5,493 nt of DNA from positions 1 to 5,493 of the forward strand of contig JAHJKV010000228.1 in assembly GCA_018822065.1 (NCBI GenBank), given 5' to 3'. The notes beneath the pieces are model-generated. The model was not told the DNA's origin. It was given only the letters and a program-made list of their open reading frames with translations, and did no database searches. Source of the stretch: Pseudomonadota bacterium. Its GTDB lineage: Bacteria > Desulfobacterota > Desulfovibrionia > Desulfovibrionales > Desulfovibrionaceae. Each line of letters starts with the position of its first letter. Position 1 is the stretch's first letter. Positions 1 through 5,375 of the stretch are shown in pieces. The position numbers were made by a program, and so were the translations under genes.

Positions 1-45
1 CCGATCTCTGGATTTCTCTTCAAGAAGAAAGTAATGGCTCCTATC

Positions 46-50
46 AAGGA
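46..50 (+). promoter_or_regulatory. Ribosome binding site of the GAF/HD-GYP gene
   Basis: AAGGA lies 11 nt before the TTG at 62. It is the only Shine-Dalgarno-like stretch near the possible starts and favours TTG over the in-frame ATG at 92. The spacing is longer than ideal, so the start remains somewhat uncertain. The first 45 bases show no recognisable gene or clear promoter. Confidence 0.5.
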
Positions 51-61
51 CAGAAGAACTG

Positions 62-1327
62 TTGTCGGACTTGTCCGCCAACGTCAACCCCATGGAGCCG
101 CCCGTGACGCTCGTTTGCAAGAAGCCTGTGGATGTCGTTCATAATATCATGAAGGTCATTGAGGATTTGAACCACCTCAAGGACGTGGACACGATCCTCG
201 ACCGCATCCTCTATGAAGCGCGCCAGATGACAAGCGCAGACGCCGGATCCATCTTTCTCGTGGAGGATCAGACCCTCAAGTTCAGCTACGTGCACAATGA
301 CACGCTCTTCCAAAAGGGCAGTGTCAACAAGCAAGTGTATGCGAGTTTCGGGGTGCCCATCAACGAAAAATCCATCGTGGGGTATTCCGCCCTCAAGGGA
401 CAGACCCTGGTTCTGGACGACGCCTACGAATTGGATGCGGATCTGCCCTATTCTTTCAACCGGTCCTTCGACAAGGAGTCCGGCTATCGCACCCGCTCCA
501 TCCTGACCATCCCCCTGGTCACCCTCAAGGGCGACATCGTGGGCGTGATGCAGCTGATCAACGCCAAGAACGACGATGGGGAGGTGCAGCCCTTCTGCGA
601 ACAGGACGTGCAGCATGCACCGCTCTTCGCTTCCCACGCCTCGGTTGCCATCGAACGCGGCATCATGACCCGCGAGCTCATCCTGCGGATGATGAAGATG
701 GCCGAGATGCGCGACCCCTCCGAGACCGGGGCTCACGTCATGCGCGTTGGGTCCTATACCGCCGAGATTTACCATCACATGATGCAGAAATCAGGCATGG
801 AAGAGATGGAGCTCAAACGCCAGAAGGACATCATCCGTCTGGCCGCCATGCTGCACGACGTGGGCAAGGTAGGCATCGCCGACGCCATCCTCAAGAAGCC
901 TGGCAAGCTGGACGAAGAGGAGTTTGCCACCATGATGTGGCACACGGTCTATGGTGCCGCGCTCTTTGCCAATTCCACCTCGGAACTCGATGACCTCTGC
1001 CGGGACATCGCCCTGCACCACCACCAAAAGTGGAACGGTAAGGGATATCCAGGAGATATCGGCGATGATTACAAAGACATAAAGGAACTGAACACTAAGC
1101 CCGTATCCGGCGAGGACATTTCCCTGCCCGCGCGCATCTGCGCCCTGGCTGACGTATATGACGCCCTGTGCTCCAAGCGTTCCTACAAGGATGCCTGGCC
1201 CGAGGAAAAGGTCGACGCCATCCTCAAGGAAGACGCCGGCACCCACTTCGACCCCGCCGTGGTCGAAGCCTTCTTCGAAATCAAGGACACCATCCTGGCC
1301 ATCCGCGAGAAGTGGAGCAGCCACTAG
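62..1327 (+). CDS. GAF domain plus HD-GYP domain protein, probable cyclic-di-GMP phosphodiesterase
   Basis: The protein has 421 residues and no signal peptide or membrane segment, so it is probably cytoplasmic. A GAF sensor domain spans about residues 43-198 (it includes GSIFLVED near 62 and the GVMQLINAKN strand near 161). An HD-GYP domain spans about 207-415. The metal-ligand set of HD-GYP enzymes is complete: E221 and H225 (ETGAH), H265-D266 (LHDVGKVGI), H294, H320-H321, the GYP triplet 328-330 and D364 (ALADVYDAL). HD-GYP proteins hydrolyse cyclic-di-GMP to pGpG or GMP; the GAF ligand is not predictable. The usual HHExWDGxGYP reads HHQKWNGKGYP here, and about 15 extra residues lie between GYP and LPARI. 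The start is TTG at 62, with AAGGA at 46-50 (11-nt spacing); the frame is closed by TAA at 32-34. An alternative ATG is at 92 but has no Shine-Dalgarno. The gene is monocistronic and followed by a terminator. Confidence 0.93.
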   Translation: MSDLSANVNPMEPPVTLVCKKPVDVVHNIMKVIEDLNHLKDVDTILDRILYEARQMTSADAGSIFLVEDQTLKFSYVHNDTLFQKGSVNKQVYASFGVPINEKSIVGYSALKGQTLVLDDAYELDADLPYSFNRSFDKESGYRTRSILTIPLVTLKGDIVGVMQLINAKNDDGEVQPFCEQDVQHAPLFASHASVAIERGIMTRELILRMMKMAEMRDPSETGAHVMRVGSYTAEIYHHMMQKSGMEEMELKRQKDIIRLAAMLHDVGKVGIADAILKKPGKLDEEEFATMMWHTVYGAALFANSTSELDDLCRDIALHHHQKWNGKGYPGDIGDDYKDIKELNTKPVSGEDISLPARICALADVYDALCSKRSYKDAWPEEKVDAILKEDAGTHFDPAVVEAFFEIKDTILAIREKWSSH

Positions 1328-1355
1328 ACCGGATTGAGACAATCAAATTCAAAAA

Positions 1356-1388
1356 CCGCCATCCGGGTCACGGGTGGCGGTTTTTTTT
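1356..1388. terminator. Intrinsic terminator between two convergent genes, probably bidirectional
   Basis: CCGCCATCCG (1356-1365) pairs with CGGGTGGCGG (1371-1380), a 10-bp stem with one G-T wobble and a 5-nt loop. On the + strand it is followed by eight T (1381-1388), a textbook terminator 29 nt after the HD-GYP stop codon. Read on the minus strand it is followed by five T (the A run 1351-1355), so it can also end transcription of the E1-like gene, whose stop is at 1409-1411. Confidence 0.93.
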
Positions 1389-1408
1389 GGTTTTGGAGGG
1401 CGCAACGT

Positions 1409-2266
1409 TTATAACGTCACCGTCTCAAAGGTATTCGCCGTCAGATCAAAGAGCAGCATCTTTCCGGCCAGGGAGGGGCCTTTGCCGCGCAGGATGCGCA
1501 GGACTTCGTTGGCTTGGAGGGAGGCGGTGAGGGCTACTGCTGGGGCGGGGGTGCCGAGTTGGTCTTCGTCGGCGTCGCCAGCACCCAGGAAGTCTGCCGG
1601 GCCGGGATGGCCGGGGAGGACGGTGGCCACGAAGCCTGATCCGCCTGCGATGGCTGCGGTGACCAGAGGGAGGTCGGCGCGGGCTGCTGCGTTCTGGAGG
1701 CCGAGGCGATCCTTCAAGCCGCCCAGAGCGTCCACCACGACCGTGGCGCTCTCCAGGGCCTCGCGTAGCTTCGGGTCTGCCACTGCGCCGTCTGTGGCCA
1801 CTTCCAGATAGCTATGGTGGGCCAGAAAACGGACCGAGGGGTTGATGGCGGCCACGCGCAGGGCGGCGGCCTCGGCCTTGGGGCGGCCAACGAAATCCAT
1901 GCTGGACAACAGTTGCCGGTTCAGGTTGTGGGGCTCGAACACATCGCCGTCCACGGCAGTTATTGCCCCGACCCCGGCCCGGGCCAGCAGCTCCAGCAGA
2001 TGCCCGCCCAGACCGCCCAGGCCAACCATAAACACGCTGGCCTCCAGCAGCCGGATCTGCTGTTCATAGCTGTAGGAGTCGAAATTTCGCAGGTAGCGTT
2101 CGGGGATGATCTCCTGGCGCAGGGCCGCGATCTCGATCTGGCGCAGGGTGAGCCCTGTCGTGGCGGCAGCGGCTGCGACTCCGGCCTGGTCCAATATGCG
2201 CCGGACGCCGCAGGAAAGAGTGCGAGTTGTGGCTGCTGAAGAAACCGCGTCCTCCAGAATGCCCAT
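1409..2266 (-). CDS. E1-like adenylyltransferase of the ThiF/MoeB/HesA family
   Basis: The protein has 285 residues. Family enzymes use ATP to adenylate the C-terminal glycine of a MoaD/ThiS carrier before it receives sulfur. Visible motifs are the nucleotide-binding loop GLGGLGG (82-88), DGDVFEPHNLNRQ (106-118), GRPKAEA (127-133), INP (141-143), VVDALGGLKDR (177-187) and a C-terminal LTASLQANEVLRIL helix (247-259). An N-terminal extension of about 50 residues precedes the usual RYxRN start. The zinc-binding CxxC pairs and the catalytic cysteine of canonical MoeB/ThiF are absent; the only cysteine is C19. The loop that normally reads D-x-x-D-N reads D-A-L-G-G. The carrier stop and this start overlap as TGATG, so ATG at 2266 is preferred over the TTG one codon upstream. 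Its likely role is activation of the adjacent carrier for tungsten-pterin cofactor synthesis, inferred from the nearby aor. ThiF or HesA roles are possible alternatives. Confidence 0.9.
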   Translation of the reverse strand: MGILEDAVSSAATTRTLSCGVRRILDQAGVAAAAATTGLTLRQIEIAALRQEIIPERYLRNFDSYSYEQQIRLLEASVFMVGLGGLGGHLLELLARAGVGAITAVDGDVFEPHNLNRQLLSSMDFVGRPKAEAAALRVAAINPSVRFLAHHSYLEVATDGAVADPKLREALESATVVVDALGGLKDRLGLQNAAARADLPLVTAAIAGGSGFVATVLPGHPGPADFLGAGDADEDQLGTPAPAVALTASLQANEVLRILRGKGPSLAGKMLLFDLTANTFETVTL

Positions 2267-2493
2267 CAACCGCCCCCCACAGCCGGGAACAGCCCGAGCC
2301 GGTCGCCTTCGGCGATGACCGCCTGGAGGGAGACGTGCGCCCCGTTGATGAAGACCAGCCTGACCTGGTCATCCGAGAGCCCGAGCCGGTCGAGGAGTTC
2401 CTGAACCGTGGTGCCCTCCGGGACCTCGTAGGCATCGGCATGCTCGGGCATGTATTTCTGCAGTGTGGCAAATGCCTTCAGTGTGATAATCAT
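2266..2493 (-). CDS. MoaD/ThiS-like sulfur carrier protein with C-terminal diglycine
   Basis: This is a 75-residue beta-grasp (ubiquitin-fold) protein, the usual size for MoaD/ThiS. It starts with a hydrophobic strand (MIITLKAFATLQKY), then EVPEGTTVQELLDRLGL, then VFINGAHVSLQAVIAEGDRLGLFPAVGGG. The NG(x)4-L...L-x-x-GD-x-(x)-x-x-FP-x-V-x-GG pattern is the MoaD C-terminal signature, and the terminal Gly-Gly is where such carriers are adenylated and thiocarboxylated. It is the first gene of a two-gene operon with the E1-like partner, ending in TGATG. The product probably donates dithiolene sulfur to a pyranopterin cofactor, here plausibly that of the neighbouring tungsten AOR; a thiamine (ThiS) role is less likely because of the FPAV tail and the context. 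The start is ATG at 2493, with no good Shine-Dalgarno ahead of it. Confidence 0.9.
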   Translation of the reverse strand: MIITLKAFATLQKYMPEHADAYEVPEGTTVQELLDRLGLSDDQVRLVFINGAHVSLQAVIAEGDRLGLFPAVGGG

Positions 2494-2519
2494 GCCCGGA
2501 TAGTGCCGAAAGCCGTGTC

Positions 2520-2535
2520 CCCGGTCAATACCGGG
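2520..2535. repeat. Short perfect inverted repeat upstream of the carrier gene
   Basis: CCCGGT (2520-2525) and ACCGGG (2530-2535) form a perfect 6-bp inverted repeat around a CAAT loop, 27 nt upstream of the carrier start on the minus strand. It could be a small hairpin in the leader RNA or a protein-binding site. It has no T tract, so it is not an obvious terminator. The rest of the 115-bp divergent spacer (2494-2608) shows only weak promoter-like hexamers. Confidence 0.4.
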
Positions 2536-2597
2536 CCAGATGCTGTGGACAAATCATACGCAACATGGCATTCCCATAATCGCAGTCAACTCCCCTT

Positions 2598-2602
2598 GAG
2601 GA
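2598..2602 (+). promoter_or_regulatory. Ribosome binding site of the exported-protein gene
   Basis: GAGGA lies 6 nt before the ATG at 2609, a good Shine-Dalgarno at normal distance. Together with the signal peptide that begins immediately after the ATG, it fixes this start. Confidence 0.75.
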
Positions 2603-2608
2603 TATCGC

Positions 2609-3439
2609 ATGCACACGGCAATACGTCCTTTTCATCTCTTCATACTGCTCCTGGCAGCGCTTTTCTGCGCACAGCCGGCAGCGGCCCAGGTCAAGGACTC
2701 GCCGGACGCCCCCATGTCGGACAGGCACCCCATGGCCATGCCCCTCGGGCTGTTCCTGACGGAACTTGTGCCCGCCTCTCCCATGAGCACCGTGCGCATC
2801 ATCCGCGAGGGCCAGGTACTCTGGGAAGCGGAGAGCACCCCCGCTGGTGCGGAACTGAGTCCGATCATGGAGAATTTTCCCCGCCCCGGCTGTCGCAGCC
2901 TCCTGGTTTCCTCCTATTCGGGCGGTACGCATTGCTGTTTCCGCGAGGCCCTGGTCACCTCCTGCGACTCCCGCGAGATATTCACCTCCCTCAACTTGGC
3001 GCACTCGCCCGTGGCCATGGAGCAGGGCGAGACGGGCTGGGTGATCCATACCGAGGACTGGTCCCTGGCCTATTACATGCTTGACGACAAACGCTTTTTG
3101 CCCCCAGGCATCGCCGAACCAACAACCCGTGTCTTGCGCTTTGTCCCTCAAGAGGGCTGGCGCCCGGACAAACCCGGCGAAAATCCAACCTTTCACCATC
3201 TATTCCAGAGCGATCTGGAGGACACGCCGCCGGACACCAGCGACCCGGAACGAGCCGCCCGCGCCATCGCCGCCGCAGCCCACTCCTTCCTGGCTTCTGG
3301 CTCCACGGTCTCTGCTCGGCAGACCCTGGCCCAGCTCCTCCCTGCGACCTGGCTCCCGGACCTGCACACCATCCTCGGCGATATCATCGACTCCGTGAAA
3401 TCTTATACCCCCTGCGAAAACACGGTCTTCGGCCCATAG
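2609..3439 (+). CDS. Exported protein of unknown function with SGGTHCC motif
   Basis: The protein has 276 residues. It begins with a Sec-type signal peptide: a short basic start (R6), a hydrophobic core (about 9-21) and a PAAA-Q cleavage site after A26, so the mature protein is probably periplasmic. The most distinctive element is LLVSSYSGGTHCC (98-110). A similar YSGGxHCC stretch recurs in uncharacterised exported proteobacterial proteins (recollection, not a search). The mature chain has cysteines at 95, 109, 110, 119 and 269, enough for disulfides. The C-terminal third includes an Ala-rich helical stretch (213-230). No catalytic motif, lipobox or membrane anchor is seen. It lies between the minus-strand aor and carrier/E1 genes, oriented against both, so it is transcribed alone and ends at a bidirectional terminator. 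Codon third positions are GC-rich like its neighbours, with no sign of recent transfer. Function unknown. Confidence 0.88.
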   Translation: MHTAIRPFHLFILLLAALFCAQPAAAQVKDSPDAPMSDRHPMAMPLGLFLTELVPASPMSTVRIIREGQVLWEAESTPAGAELSPIMENFPRPGCRSLLVSSYSGGTHCCFREALVTSCDSREIFTSLNLAHSPVAMEQGETGWVIHTEDWSLAYYMLDDKRFLPPGIAEPTTRVLRFVPQEGWRPDKPGENPTFHHLFQSDLEDTPPDTSDPERAARAIAAAAHSFLASGSTVSARQTLAQLLPATWLPDLHTILGDIIDSVKSYTPCENTVFGP

Positions 3440-3445
3440 ACGCAA

Positions 3446-3473
3446 AAGGCCCGGAACACTCGCTCCGGGCCTT
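3446..3473. terminator. Bidirectional hairpin terminator between exported-protein gene and aor
   Basis: AAGGCCCGGA (3446-3455) and TCCGGGCCTT (3464-3473) form a perfect 10-bp stem with an 8-nt loop. It sits 6 nt after the + strand stop (3437-3439) and 23 nt past the aor stop (3497-3499) on the minus strand. The T run is short: TT then GATATTG on +, and TTTT on minus, so it fits aor slightly better. It separates aor transcription from the carrier/E1 operon. Confidence 0.85.
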
Positions 3474-3496
3474 GATATTGCTTCGTTGTCGAAGTG

Positions 3497-5224
3497 CTAT
3501 TCGACCTTGGCAGCCTGCATCTCTTCGGCGGTGAAGTCCCACTTCACGTTGTGGGGCGGGAGTTCCTCGTCGGTGAAGAACTGGGGCAGTTGGTCATCGG
3601 CTGCGGTGAACCCGGCAGCCTTGTTGAACTCCAGTTCGTCCTTCAGAACGCCGATGCCCAGGTTGACCACGTCGTCCGGGGTGAAGGGCGCGCCGATGAG
3701 CGCGGCGACCATGTCTGCGATGGTGGGGACGCCGTCGGCGTTGTCCAGCACAGCGAAGGCCACGAAAAGGCAGAGCCCGGCAGCGTCAACCGCGGCAGTC
3801 GCGATCTGCAATGCCTTGGAGATCTCGATCTGGCCGTCCTTGCCCTTGGGATCGACGTCGCCGCCAACCTTGAGGATATTCTGGCAGACCGCGTAGCCAG
3901 CAGTGTGGTCCGCACCCTGGGGAGTGGTGCAGTAGGTCACGCCCACACCCTTGACCGCACGCGGGTCATAGGCCGGAAGGGACTGGTTCTTGACCACGGG
4001 CACGCGGGTAACGCCCAGGGCCTTGCCCGTCGCGCCCGCCCCGTTGCCGATGTAGTCACCCACGGCGTCGCCGGTGCCAATCTTCTTGAGCAGGGCGATG
4101 GCGGCCTCGCCGTCACCCCAGGGAATGAGCCCGCCGTCCATGGCCACGGCAATGGTACAGCCCATCTCAATGGTGTCCACGCCGAGTTCGTCGCAGGTGC
4201 GGTCCAGGGTGGCCACGTGGTCCAGATCGGAGATGAGTGAGTTGGCGCCCATGGCCCAGATGGTCTCATATTCGAAACCGGAGGTCAGGTATTTGCCCGC
4301 GGCGTCGCGATACTCTTGGGAGCACTGGATCACGCAGCCGGTGTGGCAGCCGTGGCGGGTCTTGCCGCCGCGTTTCTCGATGGTTTCGGCGATGGTCTCG
4401 CCGGAGATGTTGTTGACGAATTCAAAGCGTCCCCCGCGGAAGTTCTTGGTGGGGAAGGCACCGGCCTCGTTGATCACGTTCACCAGGATGGCAGTGCCGA
4501 AAGCGGGCAGGCCCTCAGCCGTGACCGGATGACCCTTGAGGATGTCGACCCATTTGCGGCTGGCAGCCTTGAAGGCCTCAGGGTCGGCGGCCTTGACCAT
4601 GCCGCAGCCTGCGTCGTCGAGAACGATGGCCTTGACCCGCTTGGAACCCATGACGGCGCCCATGCCACCGCGACCGGCAGCGCGGGCCGGACGGCCCTCG
4701 GGATCGGTGAACTGGATGGAAGCGGCCTGACGGGTGGTTTCACCCGCAGGACCGATGAGCATCAGGGCAGCCTTGTCGCCATAGGCGGAGAGCAGGGATT
4801 CGGCAGCGGCATAGGTGTACTTGCCCGCGATGTCCCCGGCGTCCTTGATGGTCACGCCGTCCTTGGTGATGACGATGGTCATGAGCGGCGCGTTGTCCGC
4901 GGGTTTGTCTTCGAGGACGATGCCGACGATGCCAAGCTTGGCCAGTTTCTGGGCAAACTGCCCGCCGGAGTTGGATTCCTTGATGCCGCCGGTAAGGGGC
5001 GATTTCGCGCCCACGGAAATGCGACCGGAGTTGGCGCAGGCCGTCCCGGTCAGCGTGCCTGCAGCGATGACCAGCTTGTTCTCGGGTCCGAGGGCATCGC
5101 ATTTGGCAGGCACTTCCTTGAGTACCATGCGCGAAGTCAGAGCACGTCCCCCCAGGCCCGCATATGGCCCTGGTTCCTCAAAAGAAAATTTCCTGGTCTT
5201 GGTGTTGATGCGCAAGAGTTTCAT
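3497..5224 (-). CDS. aor: Tungsten-containing aldehyde:ferredoxin oxidoreductase
   Basis: The enzyme oxidises aldehydes to carboxylic acids with ferredoxin as electron acceptor, and can run in reverse; it is cytoplasmic and oxygen-sensitive. The protein has 575 residues, close to the family norm of about 600. The N-terminal cofactor-binding domain (about 1-205) shows AGLGGRALTS (22-31), GTLTGT (56-61), a SGRISVGAKSPLTGG region (66-80), NSGGQFAQKLA and GRGGMGAVMGSKRVKA (184-199). The C-terminal part carries cluster cysteines C293, C297, C301 and C485, the last inside DAAGLC (480-485), a pterin-contacting motif. GFEYET (316-321) and GADHTAG (437-443) hold the conserved Glu and His near the active site. 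The first cluster motif is CX3CX3C rather than the CX2CX3C of Pyrococcus AOR. ATG at 5224 is chosen because AGGAG precedes it by 7 nt and MKLLRINT is the usual family start. The upstream in-frame GTG at 5272 falls in the promoter. The gene is likely monocistronic. Confidence 0.97.
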   Translation of the reverse strand: MKLLRINTKTRKFSFEEPGPYAGLGGRALTSRMVLKEVPAKCDALGPENKLVIAAGTLTGTACANSGRISVGAKSPLTGGIKESNSGGQFAQKLAKLGIVGIVLEDKPADNAPLMTIVITKDGVTIKDAGDIAGKYTYAAAESLLSAYGDKAALMLIGPAGETTRQAASIQFTDPEGRPARAAGRGGMGAVMGSKRVKAIVLDDAGCGMVKAADPEAFKAASRKWVDILKGHPVTAEGLPAFGTAILVNVINEAGAFPTKNFRGGRFEFVNNISGETIAETIEKRGGKTRHGCHTGCVIQCSQEYRDAAGKYLTSGFEYETIWAMGANSLISDLDHVATLDRTCDELGVDTIEMGCTIAVAMDGGLIPWGDGEAAIALLKKIGTGDAVGDYIGNGAGATGKALGVTRVPVVKNQSLPAYDPRAVKGVGVTYCTTPQGADHTAGYAVCQNILKVGGDVDPKGKDGQIEISKALQIATAAVDAAGLCLFVAFAVLDNADGVPTIADMVAALIGAPFTPDDVVNLGIGVLKDELEFNKAAGFTAADDQLPQFFTDEELPPHNVKWDFTAEEMQAAKVE

Positions 5225-5231
5225 GCGTACG

Positions 5232-5236
5232 CTCCT
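5232..5236 (-). promoter_or_regulatory. Ribosome binding site of aor
   Basis: On the minus strand AAAAGGAGC precedes ATG 5224; the AGGAG core lies 7 nt from the start. This strong Shine-Dalgarno decides the start against the 16-codon-longer GTG reading. Confidence 0.88.
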
Positions 5237-5272
5237 TTTGTATTCTTGTATTGACCGAAGATCAAAATCCAC

Positions 5273-5301
5273 TTTACACTCACTTGCAGGAAAAAAGTCA
5301 A
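5273..5301 (-). promoter_or_regulatory. Predicted sigma-70-type promoter of aor
   Basis: On the minus strand, TTGACT (5301-5296; 5 of 6 matches to TTGACA) and TGTAAA (5278-5273; 4 of 6 to TATAAT) are spaced by exactly 17 nt. The start of transcription would be near 5266, giving a leader of about 42 nt with the Shine-Dalgarno near its end. The AT-rich spacer supports promoter character. Not proven experimentally. Confidence 0.55.
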
Positions 5302-5307
5302 GTAGAG

Positions 5308-5317
5308 TAGCATGCTA
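5308..5317. repeat. 10-bp perfect palindrome TAGCATGCTA upstream of aor
   Basis: TAGCATGCTA is its own reverse complement. It lies just upstream of the aor -35 element (5301-5296) and touches the larger inverted repeat at 5316-5333. It is a possible half of a compound regulator site, or chance. Confidence 0.35.
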
Positions 5318-5333
5318 TGTCTAGGCGGACATA
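5316..5333. promoter_or_regulatory. Operator-like inverted repeat in the aor divergent region
   Basis: TATGTC (5316-5321) and GACATA (5328-5333) are perfect inverted half-sites separated by 6 nt, an 18-bp symmetric site typical of dimeric regulators. Its centre lies about 58-59 bp upstream of the predicted aor transcription start, a usual activator position. It is also 43-60 bp upstream of the divergent gene at 5376 and overlaps its CATAAT -10-like hexamer (5330-5335). The halves faintly resemble ModE-type molybdate/tungstate regulator sites (TACATAAC-like), which would suit a tungsten enzyme, but this match is inference from memory. Confidence 0.45.
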
Positions 5334-5375
5334 ATAAAACCTAAATCAACCCGAATTGGCCAACACTGATCAACA

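Noticed and set aside
34..145. Short + frame from ATG 34
   Set aside because: It ends after about 36 codons, overlaps the HD-GYP gene in another frame, and has no Shine-Dalgarno or recognisable motif.
44..778. Minus-strand open frame opposite the HD-GYP gene (also 791-1342)
   Set aside because: Antisense shadow with low-complexity His/Gly/Val composition; the + strand has clear GAF and HD-GYP motifs.
2522..2540. Sigma-54-like TGGCCC...TTGA element upstream of the carrier gene on the minus strand
   Set aside because: Spacing is one base short and the GC of the -12 element is missing.
2531..2580. Possible promoter of the exported-protein gene (TGGACA at 2546, CATAAT at 2575-2580)
   Set aside because: Spacer of 23 nt is too long, and no better -35 lies 16-18 nt ahead of CATAAT.
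2553..2589. Possible promoter of the carrier/E1 operon on the minus strand (TTGACT at 2589-2584, TATGAT at 2558-2553)
   Set aside because: The spacer between these hexamers is 25 nt, too long, and neither has a good partner at 16-18 nt. A promoter must exist here, but I cannot place it.
2227..3084. + strand open frame spanning the carrier gene and the start of the exported-protein gene, and the minus frame 2525-3199
   Set aside because: Both cross real genes in wrong frames and show no motif; the 2609-3439 frame has a signal peptide and a good ribosome site.
4316..5254. Long + strand open frame opposite aor (also 3494-4240 +)
   Set aside because: Shadow of the GC-rich aor codons: Gly/Val/Asp/His-rich translation with no domain, and aor is certain on the other strand.
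5225..5272. Longer aor reading starting at GTG 5272 (16 extra residues)
   Set aside because: The GTG overlaps the predicted -10 element, has no Shine-Dalgarno, and the extra residues do not resemble the family. ATG 5224 has AGGAG at 7 nt and the typical MKLLRINT start.
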